Part shown: positions 20,525 to 31,488 of the stretch, one piece after another
Numbering within the stretch: the first letter of the stretch is position 1
Layout: each line of letters opens with the position of its first letter
From: Brachionus manjavacas
Taxonomy: Eukaryota > Rotifera > Eurotatoria > Ploima > Brachionidae
Assembly: GCA_019054805.1 (NCBI GenBank)
Contig: JAHQIY010000004.1
Location: forward strand, 1,798,001-1,862,000
Direction: 5' to 3'
Length of the DNA stretch: 64,000 nt
The notes under the pieces: model-generated
Told to the model about the DNA's origin: nothing
What the model saw: only the letters and a program-made list of their open reading frames with translations
Databases searched by the model: none
Made by a program: the position numbers and the translations under genes

Positions 20525-22560
20525 TCTTAATTTTATTCGCTGTCAAAATCTCAAGAAAAAATTTAATCAACTTACATTTGAGTTAAAGGCCTCTTTAAAA
20601 AAATTCTGGAATCAAAATTTGTTTGATTTTATTGATAAAATGGGAAAAAACCCACTAACAAGTAGACCATTCTGGAAAAAAATAAATAAATTTAGATCAA
20701 AAAAAGGATCAAATTTAATCCCAAATTGTTTTTAAATGACAAGGAATTCAAAACTAATGAAGAAAAGGGAAAATGCTTTGGAGAACTCCTATCTTCAATA
20801 TTTAGTCCTAATTCTGATTTAATAGATCTTGATAAAGATTTCGAAATACTTAATTCTAACTCTGAATTCTTTAGAAATTATGATCAGTCTAATTTTAATG
20901 ATCCAATTTGCTTAAATGAATTAATTATGGCTCTAAAATAATTGAAAAATGAAGCGGCATCAGGACCTGACCAAATTCATAATCTAATGTTAAAAAACTT
21001 ACCTAGAAATTCATTAATAGAAATAAAAGAACTTTTTAATTTATCTCTTCGAGAAGGTAGGGTCACTAAAGCATGGAAAACATCGAACATTACTATGATT
21101 CAAAAAAAAGCCTCTTCTTCTCAAGATCCTTTAAATTATAGACCAATTAGTATAACGAGTTGTTGGGGAAAGCTCCTGGAACGCATAGTATTTTCAAGAT
21201 TATACAATTATTTGGAAAAAAATTCACTCCTTATCCAGAAGCTATCTGGATTTAGGAAACACCGGCGAACATCAGATAATCTATTCTTTTTAATTCAAAA
21301 AATTGTGGAATCATTTAATAGAAAAAAAAGAGTTTACAGCCTTTTTTTTGATATTTCTAAAGCCTTTGATAGGGTTTGGCATGAAGGTCTACTTTTTAAA
21401 TTGATTAAAATGAATCCACCTCATTTCTTGACAAACTGGATTAGAGCCTTTTTAGATAGAAGGACATTTAAGGTAAATATGAATGATCATCGGAGCGAAG
21501 AATATAAAATAACTGCAGGTGTTCCTCAAGGCTCAGTAATTAGTCCTCTTTTATTTAGTATATATATTAATGACATCCAAAAAAGAAACAAAACAAATAA
21601 TGAATACTCTCTGCTTTTCGCAGATGATCTAGTTACATTCTTCATTTATAACAAAAAGGGGAAATTAGAAAATAATATAAATATTTATACAATGGCTTAT
21701 TAAATGGAAAATGAAGATATCAGTTGAAAAGTCGTGTTTAGTAGGCTTTTCTAGGTACAAAAAAGAGGGTGATAATCTAAACCTAAAAATCTATGGAAAC
21801 AGAATAGTGGACCAAAAAGAAATCAAGTTTCTTGGTATTAAATTTGATTCTAAGTTAAACTTTAATATACTAGTAGACGAAATTAAAGAACGCTGCAACA
21901 AAAGGCTAAATTTTATTAAGATATTGTCAAACAAAAAATGGGGTTTCAATCAAAACACACTAGGAAATTTATATAAATCTTTTGTCGGATCGATTTTAGA
22001 CTATTCTTTTCCATGCTTGAATTCATTTTCAGAAAATAATATCAAAAAACAACAAGCAAATCAGAATACAACAGTAAGATCTATCCTTAAGTTAAAATAT
22101 GATACTCCCTCCAACATCGTGCAACATGAAGCTTTTAATAAACTAAAATTACTAACAGTCTCGAATCGTCTTTTTGAGTTGAGTGAGAGATATGTTGGGA
22201 CAGGACTGAGTCATTCTATTCCATTGACTGAAAGACTGGTGAAAGAATACAAAGAAGGTTTCGAATCAAGATATATTGAATACCCAACTCCATTGTGTAA
22301 TTGCTACCTTACTATTTCTTCTTTTTCTCCTGAAACTTGAACTATTTAAACATGTGCCACATGTAACAATCTTTTCCAATTTATGTCTTTTCAACTTTCA
22401 TTTTTTTAGCTTATTTACTCTATTTTGATTTTTTTTTTTTCCTAATTTTATTAACTTTAATTTTATTTTATTTTTTTTATTTTATTTTTAACTTATTCTG
22501 AAGGAGCTCTTACTCGGTACAGAAAAAAATAAATAAAATAAAAAAATAATTTATTAGAAG
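20525..22560 (+). pseudogene. 5'-truncated LINE with reverse transcriptase, inserted in piggyBac
   Basis: The insertion starts at about 20525 (GCTGTCAAAATCTCAAG) in the linker before RT. Readable in order: KKFWNQNLFDFIDKMGKNP, then an RT core in one frame (20942-21703) with SGPDQIHNLMLKNLP, NYRPISITSCWGKLLERIV, FDISKAFDRVWHEGLLFKL, GVPQGSVISPLLF and the catalytic FADDL. A shift at about 21703 leads to the C-terminal part (21711-22340). The 3' UTR ends CTGAAGGAGCTC, GGTACAG and an AAATAAAT-type tail. The same 3' sequence occurs at 39920, 44335, 49360, 54390 and 57560, so this family is abundant here. There is a stop before the core at 20939-20941 and two frameshifts; it is not active but fairly young. 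A rough AATTTATT-like repeat flanks it. Confidence 0.85.
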
Positions 22561-22570
22561 TATTAAAAAA

Positions 22571-22744
22571 ATGAGTTTTTATAATATGAATACATATAAC
22601 TATTCATCTGAACAGGTAGATGCAGAGGATCTAGTAAGCGATGACGAGTTTGATTATGTTCAACCTACTCTGCAAGAATTTGTCGACGAGTATGAAAGTG
22701 AGTCAGAAACATCAGACGAAGAAGACGATGATGCACCTTTATAA
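22571..22744 (+). pseudogene. N-terminal remnant of piggyBac transposase
   Basis: It begins with ATG after an A-run and reads 57 residues with the acidic composition typical of piggyBac N-termini (EDLVSDDEFDY, ESESETSDEEDDD). A TAA interrupts at 22742-22744, yet the same frame continues with ESPSSTPRIPRSSTF up to about 22835, close to the right TIR. The catalytic domain and C-terminal cysteine region are absent. Confidence 0.65.
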
Positions 22745-22989
22745 GAATCTCCATCTAGCACACCCAGGATTCCTCGCTCATCGACATTTACCATAGCCTC
22801 CGAATCCAGCAGCATAACTAACAAAAATTATTATTGAAAAGAAAATTGTTATTGCTGGAATTCAAGACCTCAATTTTTTCGGGTCAAAAATGACCCATTT
22901 TGGCCGATAACGTTATTTTTTCTATTTTGGACGGATAAGAATTAACCGAATAAGAAACGATCTTTTAAAAATTCTACAATTTTTTAACT

Positions 22990-24130
22990 CTAGTTTGTTG
23001 ATGTAGATAAAAATTTAAGTACTTACGAAAGTTTGAAATAAATGCTTCCTGAAAATTCACATTTAATTTCACATTTAAATAAAGTGTATGAAAAAAAAAC
23101 AGTTTTATTACAAAAAAATTAGCGTTTTGATAAATTAAGATGATTCCATAATTGTTATTTTATTATATCTTTTTAAATAAGATTTTTTTTTTTTGTGAAA
23201 GTATTTTAGATTACTTAAGCGCTTCACAAAATCGAGGCAGAACTGAAGTCTATTCATTCTTTGCATTATTTGGATGGCATGATCTCTGCAATGTGCATTT
23301 TGAAAATGCAGAGTTTACCTTATTATATAGCATAGCAAGTTAAATACAAAAATAAATCTCTGCATTACTTCTATTAAAATGAAAATTTGATATGATCATT
23401 TTGAGCATCAAAAATTGATCATAAACTTCAAGTTGCCGTAAAATTAATGTGTTAATAGCAAAAAAGCCACAAAATTTTTTTTTACTGGGCTCATCGAAGA
23501 TTGAAGTGTATCTTAACAAATCTTCCGAGTCTTTGTTGGTATTTTTCTAAAAGTTGATCAGAAGTACAATTATCTTTAAAAAAACTTCTTTTATTTTTCT
23601 AATATTTAATCTTTTAAAAACGTTGTATTGCAAAAAAGAGCGTTTAAACAAAAGCTATTGCCATACGGACAATACCTGGGTTTTCCGCAAATTTTTTTTA
23701 TTCCTTTATAATCTTAAATATGGTAAATGAGCCTAACCGGGTGACCTATTTTTTTTATTGCATATTTCGCACTCATTTTATTCAAAAACTCCAAAAATGC
23801 TCACCGAATTAGACCAGTTTTTTCTAGTCACCCCTTTACCTCCTGCGGTTAATTGGGTGAGGCCTTATTGGATGAATTAGGTTAACCCAGTTACCCCTGA
23901 TTTTGTAAATATTTAACCCGAGAACTAACCTCTTTTTCAGGATATTCACTGAATTCACCCAATTAGCCCAATAAGAAGTAAAAAAAGGATTTTAAATGTT
24001 ATTTTTAAAAATATAAATATTTAAAATATTCTTTATTATTATTCTTTTAAATATACGCTACAACATAATTATTCAGAAAAAAAATAAACGAATTATTAAC
24101 GAATTCAAAATAAATTTTATGTTTGATTTT
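22990..24130. other. A+T-rich spacer with recurring GGGT/ACCC motifs
   Basis: I see no gene. A frame at 23152-23343 is unassigned. Between about 23660 and 23990 the motifs ACCGGGTGACC, GTCACCCC, AATTGGGTGAGG and GTTAACCCAGTTACCCC recur in both orientations, which suggests a decayed foldback element. Confidence 0.35.
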
Positions 24131-24132
24131 TT

Positions 24133-24249
24133 TTAGTTGAAAAGATTAGTTAAAAAGATCTGTCTCGGAATGTTGTATAAGTTTAAAGCTTGAGTAGTGT
24201 TCAATTTTTTTTCAAAAGCATCTTTTCTTGCGTGATCAAGATCTACCAT
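24133..24249 (-). pseudogene. Short psq-type helix-turn-helix fragment
   Basis: On the minus strand an ATG frame of 38 residues contains KKLNTTQALNLYNIPRQIFL. Spacing and residues fit the psq/pogo HTH pattern (S...A...Y.IPR..L..), and upstream basic residues in the same frame extend it. It is probably a transposase N-terminus remnant; too short for certainty. Confidence 0.35.
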
Positions 24250-24433
24250 CGAATACTTTTTTTTTAACTTCTTTTTGCTTGTTCTGATTCATTTTTATAA
24301 TATATTGACGATTTTTGATAATATAGAATGAATATTTTATCGAATAAAATCAAATTATTTTTGTAAAAACAGGTGAAACAAAATTTTAAATTTATCATAA
24401 ATAAATATTTTATTTTTAGGGGTAAATGGGTGG

Positions 24434-24466
24434 GATTTTTGGGTATTGAGGTAATACCCAAAAATC
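24434..24466. repeat. Perfect 14-bp hairpin
   Basis: GATTTTTGGGTATT and AATACCCAAAAATC are exact inverted copies with a 5-base loop. Weaker inverted similarity continues outward. The GGGTATT core recalls the segment at 10546-10670. Confidence 0.5.
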
Positions 24467-24479
24467 ATTAACCTCTTAA

Positions 24480-25492
24480 CCCATAAAAAATAACAACATT
24501 AGACAACGGACCCATCGGCTATCTTAAAATTCTAGTAAAATTATTTTTTATTAATCAAGACCCGCTAAAAACGATAAGCAAATAAGGTCAGTTCAAACTT
24601 GTTCCCTCATCGGATCAAAAATTGTCAAACATAATTACTAATTTGAAAAATTCTACCGAATTAGCCGAAAAAAACTTTGAATTAAGAAAAAAAAAGTTTT
24701 AAAAATTTTTTAAAAATATTTCATATATATAATTTGATTCCTCTCTTCAAGATTTACAAGAATATGTGGGTAGTTTAAAAAAAAAATAAAACGACTGATA
24801 TATTTCGGTTTTTCAAATTACGTCACCTAATTTACATTAAATACATTTAGGCTGTGTTACCATAATAAAAAATTAGATTTTTTTTATTCTTGCAATAAGA
24901 CAACCTTGGAATTAAATTTATTTTTTTGAATCTTTAAAAAAATTTTAAAATGAGCAGTTATTTTCAAATTTTTTATTCGATTTTTTTAGTTATGAGTTTA
25001 TAAATAATAAAGAGAAAATTGAAATTTAAGTAAATATAATATAAGGTGAAATAGAAGCGACGAAAATAAAGTTAAAAATGCTAAAATTAAGAATATAACA
25101 ATCGAAACAAAATCAAAAATCTTTCGTAAAGAGGCTGACGTTAAAATCGTTAATAGAGAAACAAAAAAAAATAATTAGAGAAAAAATATCAGAAATCCGG
25201 TTCAATTCGATTGCAACAAAATTTTCCCAACTCTTCCCTATACGAATTACATTTCAAATATCATCATCATTATTGTTATTATTATTATTATTATTATTAT
25301 TAATCAACCAAAGGCAATGGAAAAAAAATAAAATAAAATTGAAATTTTTATATTTATATTCTGTAATAGATAAATAAATCGCTTGTTTTGAATATTCATT
25401 TTTTCTTTTCTTTTTCTTTTCTTTTTCATTTTTTCAAATTTAATCTAAAATAAAAAATAAAAAAAATTTTTTTTTCTTCTAAATTTAAATAT
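24480..25492. other. Region downstream of TIAR, with an ATT microsatellite
   Basis: A+T-rich, with no frame I can support. An ATT triplet array lies at about 25272-25302 and TTTTC repeats lie at 25399-25432. Part of this may be the TIAR 3' UTR or a terminal intron. Confidence 0.4.
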
Positions 25493-25512
25493 TTAATTAA
25501 AAAAAAAACTAC

Positions 25513-26809
25513 CTTGCTGATACTGTCCCATTTGAGCGTACTGAGGGTTTCCTTGGGGCTGTCCGGCGGAGCCAGAGTTAGCGCCAGCAGGCGGCATAAC
25601 ACCCCATCCCTGTATCATGGGGTTCTGGTAGCCAGGATAGCCCTGCCAGTACTGAGTGGCCTGTGGATAGCCGGGCGTGGCGGCCCACGGATAATTGGCC
25701 GTCCAGTTCTGGGACTGTGACTGGGCCGGGGCGGGCGCACCGCCGTTTCCCCACGGGTTGCTGGAGCCGAGCTGGTTCTGCAGCTGGGTGCTTTGAGCGA
25801 CGAGGGCGGCGGCCGTGTTGGCCAGGCCGGCATTGCCCGTCGGGTACAGCGAGCCGAGTGCCGAGCCCGACGGACTTATCTCTATGTTCTCTTTGCCCCA
25901 CGAGCACTTGGCTATCGAGCCGTTGACTTCGGTGCCGTGCACGCCGCAAATGGCGCTGCACGCGGCCTCCTTGCTCGCGAAGCGCACAAACGCGTAGCCC
26001 CTGTCCGGAAACGGGTGAATGCCGATTATTTGTCCATAGATGCCGAACGTGTTTCGGATGAGCTCTTCGCTGATGTTGTTTAGGCCGCCACAGTAAACCG
26101 TGGTATTGGTGTCGCTCGATCTCGACCACACTTCACTGTAGTCCAGTTTGTTGCCGTACTTGGGCTGTCCGTCGGCCATGCCGCCCGGCTGGACCTTGCG
26201 GGTCGCCCAATTGGTGCGGATTTTGCGCGTGCCCAACCACTGTCCGTTCATTTGGGCGATGGCGGCCTCGGCGTCCACTTTGTTCACAAACGAGACAAAG
26301 CCGTAGCCCTTGTGTACCAGCGTTTGCGGGTCCTTCATTATTTTGACGTCGGATATTTCGCCGAAGGGCGAGAAGGCATCGCGCAGAGTCTGCTGGTCGA
26401 TTTCGGGCGCCAAGTCGCCCACGAATATGTGGTAGTGTTCTAAATGGTGAAAGTTAGAGCGTGGTGAGTGAGTGGGGCACAGGTGAGAGTTACTGCTCGA
26501 GTCTACTTTGGTCTGGTGGGCGCCGGACGTGGTCGCCCAGTTCACTTTCATCTCCTTGCCGAGACAGCTGCGCTTGTTCATGGCAGAGAGGGCCGCGGCG
26601 GCCGCCTGCGTCTCTGTGAACTCGATGAAGGCGTACGGGTCGTTGCCCGGCTGCAATAAGGTTACAGATGGATGATAGGGTGGCGCGCCAGGTTAGTTTA
26701 AAAGAAGCATACCTCGTGAATAATTTTGCAGCTTTTGCATTCGCCGATTTGGCTGAACAGTGCTATGAGCAGTTCTTCGGTGACGTGCGGACTCAAGTTG
26801 CCGACGTAG
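25513..26809 (-). CDS. TIA-1/TIAR-type RNA-binding protein, three RRMs (5' exon not found)
   Basis: Two exons and an internal small intron are visible. Exon 26713-26809 encodes [18 protein letters not shown], the first half of RRM1. Intron 26652-26712 (61 nt, phase 0) separates it from the exon beginning [11 protein letters not shown] at 26651. RRM2 has IFVGDL (RNP2) and KGYGFVSF (RNP1). RRM3 has VYCGGL and RGYAFVRF. The tail is rich in Gly, Gln, Tyr and Pro, as in the aggregation-prone C-terminus of TIA proteins. Family members bind U-rich RNA and act in splicing and in stress-granule silencing. A 54-nt segment at 26440-26493 is best read as an intron. The first coding exon lies above 26810 and was not recognised. 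At the 3' end the frame runs to a stop at 25493, but a donor-like CAAG/GTAG at 25512 suggests a further exon. The coding sequence is strikingly G+C rich against this genome. Plus-strand frames across it are shadows. Confidence 0.9.
26440..26493 (-). other. In-frame 54-nt intron of the TIAR gene
   Basis: On the minus strand it starts GTAACT and ends TTTCACCATTTAG. It is 54 nt long, divisible by three, and has no stop, so a simple reading frame runs through it and adds 18 residues (including [10 protein letters not shown]) not expected between RRM1 and RRM2. Removing it gives KVDSS followed by HYHIFVGDL, the spacing usual for the family. Confidence 0.7.
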
Positions 26810-28044
26810 CTTGAACAAAATGGGGTTAGGGTTAGGAGAGAGAGTTTATTTAGATGGCACAAGGTTACAGTGTGCGTGGAGATTGGTCGTCGCCTGTCAT
26901 ATTGAACATTTTACAAAAAAAATCGAAAAAAAGATTAAAAATCTAAATTTATTTTTATTTGTTTAATAAAAAAAAAAATTTAAAATTTTTTTTTAAAAAT
27001 CAAATGAGCTTGTTACTGTCGAATGCTAACGACATGTTTTTAGTGTTTTTGAGAGAAAAAGAGAGAGAGAGAGAGAAAGATTCTGATTTGTACACTCGCT
27101 CACGGTCCTACGTAGTTTGGTGCGTGAGAGACACTGCGCCAAAGAGAATTATTATTTCTAAAATTGAAAGTGATTCGGCAAACGCATGCTCTTTTTGTTG
27201 CTTGCATTCAAAACTAAAGTCGAAATTTTAAATTTTTATTCGACTAGTTTTGCCAAAGCAAAATCAAATTCAATTTTTCTCGGTCCTTACACACACACAC
27301 TCACTCACACGCATTCACAATATTGCTTCAAAATTTTTAGTTTGAATTTTTGCTTTAGACTTGTTGCAAATGTAGATTGGCTTTTTTGATAAAAGATTAA
27401 TGCTTCTATTCTAAAAGAAACAAGTTTCCTCAACTAAATTAGAATTTTTTTAGAATTTTTATCAAATTGTATTAAAGAAATGTTTAAAACAAAATTAGAT
27501 TAAATTATTTTGTTAATAAGGTTGGCGAGGGGCAACACTAATTCAATTTTTGATTTTAATATAATCTAATCTGTAAGTGTGATAACCTAGTATTTTCAAT
27601 TTTTGATAGGATAGGGACACAGGACAAAATATCAATTTTTTCTAAAAAATTTTTGGCTGAATATTTAAATTGTTTGCAAAATTTTATTCAATTTAATTTT
27701 ATCAACTCATTCAGGTTTTTAAGACTTAATTTTGTTAACAAAACTATTATTTAAAAAGTCATTATCATTTTTTTAAATGTATTGTTATACAAAATTAATT
27801 TTTTTAAACCCTTTTTGGGCTCTTTTAACTACCAAATTATGCTATTTTTTCTCTCTAAAAAAATTGTCAATTAAACAAATCTGATTTACAATGCTGCTAC
27901 GATACCTTGAATTCAAAATATTTTACCTAAATTTTGGTAAATTCAAGATATTTTACCATATTTAGCGTAAAATATGGTAATCTAAAAATCGGTATTTATC
28001 GTAAAATAACTTAAGTTATCGTAAATTACTCATTGTTGATTATT
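26810..28044. other. Region upstream of TIAR with simple repeats
   Basis: It holds a GA microsatellite at 27059-27079, ACAC and CTCAC repeats at 27290-27312, and A+T-rich DNA. It probably contains the TIAR 5' intron and promoter, but I could not identify the first exon. Confidence 0.35.
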
Positions 28045-28855
28045 ATAAAATTCAGTGAAAAAAATTTCCAAAATTTCTCGAAAAAATATTTATGCAAAAA
28101 TTAAAAAAATAAAATTTGATTGAATTTTTTGACGAGAATTGACGTAAATTTCGGTATATTTTTGTATAATAAGGTGAAAAATGGTAAAAAATCAAGAAAA
28201 AGGAAAAATGGATTTTTTTATAATTTTATTCAATTTTTTTTAAAAGAAATTACGAAAATTAATATTCTAATATTATTTACAAAATAGATTTTATTTTCTA
28301 GTCTTTTTTGTCTCTAAGCTGTTTGCTGCTTTGAATTTGGATCATTTTGGAATGAATTTTACAATTATTAGTTTTTCCAGATCGGTTTTCGAAAATATTA
28401 AATACAAAAATATTAAAAATTATATATAGAGTTGTATTAAAAAAGATATACAGCTCAAAAGCAAAAAGGCTAGAAAATAAAATCTTTTTTGTAAATATTA
28501 ATTTTCGTAATTTAAAAAAAAATGAATATAATAATAAAAAATTCATTCTTCCTCTTACATAATAAATAAAAGATCGGAAACAAGCTAGCAAGCTAGACTT
28601 TCGAAGATGGGAAGCAGTAGGATCCCATCTATCGTAACTGTGGTATGTACACTTAATCAGTAAAATACATTATTTCAGTATATAATTAGTTAAAAATGAT
28701 AATATATAATTAATTAAAAGATGATAATAATGTTTGAAGAGGAAGAACAGTGTCGTGGAGAACTGGTTGGCTGTTGGTAATTTGGTGTCAAAAAATTCAA
28801 TCAAATTTTTTTTTTTTTATTTTTGCATAAATTTTTTTTTCACTGAATTTTACAA
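28045..28855. mobile_element. Foldback element, interrupted
   Basis: Two nested inverted arms: 28045-28140 (TAAAATTCAGTGAAAAAAA ... TTTGATTGAATTTTTTGA) pairs with 28785-28855, and 28244-28312 (TTACGAAAATTAATATT ... GATTTTATTTTCTAG) pairs with 28455-28520. A segment at about 28550-28780 breaks the symmetry on the right. No transposase is present. Confidence 0.55.
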
Positions 28856-30602
28856 TAAATATGGATAATTAATGAAAATGGCCAATTTAAAGGACTATCG
28901 TCTTATGGCTATTCGACCGGCCAGTTCATGGTTTTCATTTCAAATAGTTCAAAAATTTTGGCGAAAAAATTAGTTTTTTAGATGAACTCAGACAACATTT
29001 ATTTCATCTTTTACTTATCTTTACTTAAAGAATTTTCTAATTATTTTTTTTATCAATTTTATTCGATCTAAAAAAGAAGGTACATAAAATCCTACTAAAA
29101 CACTGACTTCGATTTTTTTTGCAAATAATCGAATATTTTTAAAAGTTTTACATTTCATTTAATTTGAATTTTTCTCTTATCTATTGAAAATTGAATATTT
29201 TTTTAATTTTTTTGACCTGAAAAATCTGACCCCCTACTGAGCCCCATTTTTCTTGAAGAAAATTAAAGAGCTTTCTAAAAATGTGCCTAATTTTTCTCCA
29301 TGAAGTATGGTTTTCGAGAATTTTAAAGATTTCATAATAATTGAGAAAAATTCAATTTATAATTGTAATAAACTTTATTTTTAAATACAAGGTTTCAAAT
29401 AAAGGAATAAAAAATTTTTCTAAATAAATAATGTCAAAAACTGATATAAATTTTGGATCTAATGATTTACAGATTCGAAAAAAATTAAATGATATACATT
29501 TATCATCCAAGGGAACTTTTCAAAAGACTCTTAAGTACAAAAAATTTATCTCTTGAATTGTTTTTTAATTGTATTACTTTAGAACCGGGCGTTTTATTTT
29601 TCTCAGATCTTAAGAGATACCAACAACATCTGTGAGAATATTAAGGTTGATTTTGAACCACTCCTTAAACATTTAAACTCGATCGGAAATTCCATTTAAA
29701 TTATACATTAGTCAAATTCAAATTTTCAACTTATTGTAATTAAAAAATATTTTAAAATATCATTAGATGATTTTAAAATTGGCCTCTAATACCAACGTAG
29801 AATTTAACTATATTTTAAATTAATTCTATTTTTAGCATCAAGATTTAAATGGTAAAATGTAAATAATTTTGCATATTTACATTTTCAAGTATTTTTTGTT
29901 CAATTTTTCTAAATTTTTTAAAATTTTATTCATGAATTTTCATAATTAATTAAATTTTTCTTGTTTTTGAAGAATTCAGAATAAAAAAAATAAATTTATA
30001 ACAACAAATAAGCTTATAAAATCTTAATTTTTTAAAATATATTTGCAAACAAAAATATCTCAAATTTCATATATAAAATATGCATATCTTTTAGAAAGAT
30101 ATAATTAAATAAAAAATTTTAAACATTAATGTTTCGTATTCTTTTTAAATCATTTGTTCCAAAAATTTTGTTTACATTTAAAAGATTGAGAATAATCATA
30201 CATTTTTATTATTATCATTTTTATTTTATTAAAAATTTATATGTAAACCAATGGAGATATAACTTATTTCAATATCTTTGCAGTTTTTTATTTAATATCG
30301 AAGCCTGAGGGATATTTTTTTAGTGAAGTTATGAAAGCCGCGAGTAAGGTAATTACCACTGAAGAGAAATTAGTAAAAGAGAAAATTTAAGAGCGCAATA
30401 GATAAAATAAATAAGATGAATGGAGACTTTTATTATTCGGCATATTTCAACCTTTTTGGTGAGTTAGTTATACATGAATTTTATTGATAATAATAATCAA
30501 GAATTTTAAATTATTTTGTTAAATAAATTTTATTAAATATTTTAATAATTTAAAAATAAATTGTTTTAAAAATAAAAAAATTTAGTTGAATTAAATTTGA
30601 TA
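28856..30602. other. A+T-rich spacer before the gypsy element
   Basis: I find no supported gene or repeat. It ends at the 5-bp target duplication of the retrotransposon. Confidence 0.4.
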
Positions 30603-30607
30603 AGTAT

Positions 30608-30873
30608 TGTTGACGGACCATTATCTTGTCCTATTAAACAAACTCTTCGTCCTTTTCCAGACATGGATACAGATCAGAGATATATTTAAGAAATACCAAT
30701 ATATTCTATTAAAAAAAACCAAAAAAAGAAACAACACAAAGAAAAGATTTATATACAGATAAATTATATTGTAACCAGTGACAATTTAATCAAATTAACT
30801 AAACTTGAATACTTAATTAATGATTACTAAGGCAAACCAGAATATTAATTAGTCATTTATTCACACGTTAACA
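30608..30873 (-). repeat. 3' LTR of the gypsy element
   Basis: 266 bp, nearly identical to 36285-36547 apart from an A/C-run difference and a few bases. In element orientation it starts TGTTAACGTGTGAATAA and ends GGTCCGTCAACA. Confidence 0.9.
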
Positions 30874-30888
30874 CACTTCCCCCGGTCG
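30874..30888 (-). promoter_or_regulatory. Polypurine tract before the 3' LTR
   Basis: In element orientation CCGGGGGAAGTG stands directly before the LTR start. A purine run in this place is the usual primer for plus-strand DNA synthesis. Confidence 0.6.
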
Positions 30889-31488
30889 ATAACCAATGTC
30901 CTCATTGCTCATAAAAAAAAAATAAACACCTATTAAACTTTTACTCCTTTATTACTTTTTGCCAGACTAATTGTAGATTTTACTTATGGTAAAATTATCG
31001 TTGTCACTGTTTATTTTAATAAACAAGGTTAAGAAACAGTCACTTCATTAGATAGAATAAATAGCTTCAATGACTACGGATCGGGGTTCCAACGGGCTCT
31101 CAGTCCTGTTAATCTTGGTGCCTTTGGCCACCATTAACACTTCACCCTGACCCCTACAAAACCTCATTCACAAATCCTGGGAGCTCATTTAAACCTTAAG
31201 CATCGACTTTTGATGAGAAGGCAAATGTCCCAGTTTTCAAACGATAATTGGCCATCTGCAGTTCCGTGGTAGCTCTTTCCCTATTTGTAGATTTTTTTTT
31301 AATATCGTCCACAACTTAGGGTGCCAAAATTTTTTTTTCTTTTTTTTTTTTTAAAGTGAGGTTTTTCCAAGCCATTGCTTATTAATCTTCTTTCCAATAA
31401 GTGAAAAAAAATAATGAAGAAAAAAAAATATTTGATAAATAAAAATAAATTTCAAATTTAGATTTAAATTTCCTTCTTCACAAACATC
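30889..31488 (-). other. Gypsy 3' region between integrase and the polypurine tract
   Basis: About 600 bp with G+C content higher than host DNA. Short minus-strand readings exist, but I see no continuous frame and nothing like an envelope protein. Confidence 0.4.

Larger units (their letters stand above)
20106..22945 (+). mobile_element. piggyBac element, internally deleted, in a Tigger gene and hit by a LINE
   Basis: TTAA stands at 20106-20109 and at 22942-22945. The left end is CTCTTATCCGTCCAAAAT and the right end is the inverted TTCTTATCCGTCCAAAAT form. Just inside both ends lie palindromic GGGTCAAAAATGACCC motifs and TTATCGGCCAAAATGGGTCA. Contents in order: left TIR, a 5' region with tandem repeats, an inserted LINE (20525-22560), the first part of a piggyBac transposase frame (22571-22744) and the right TIR. 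The catalytic part of the transposase is missing, so the element is non-autonomous. TTAA duplication is diagnostic of piggyBac. Confidence 0.85.

Noticed and set aside
25514..26659. Several open frames on the plus strand and in other minus frames across the TIAR gene
   Set aside because: They are shadows of a G+C-rich coding region; only the frame with three RRMs has family motifs.
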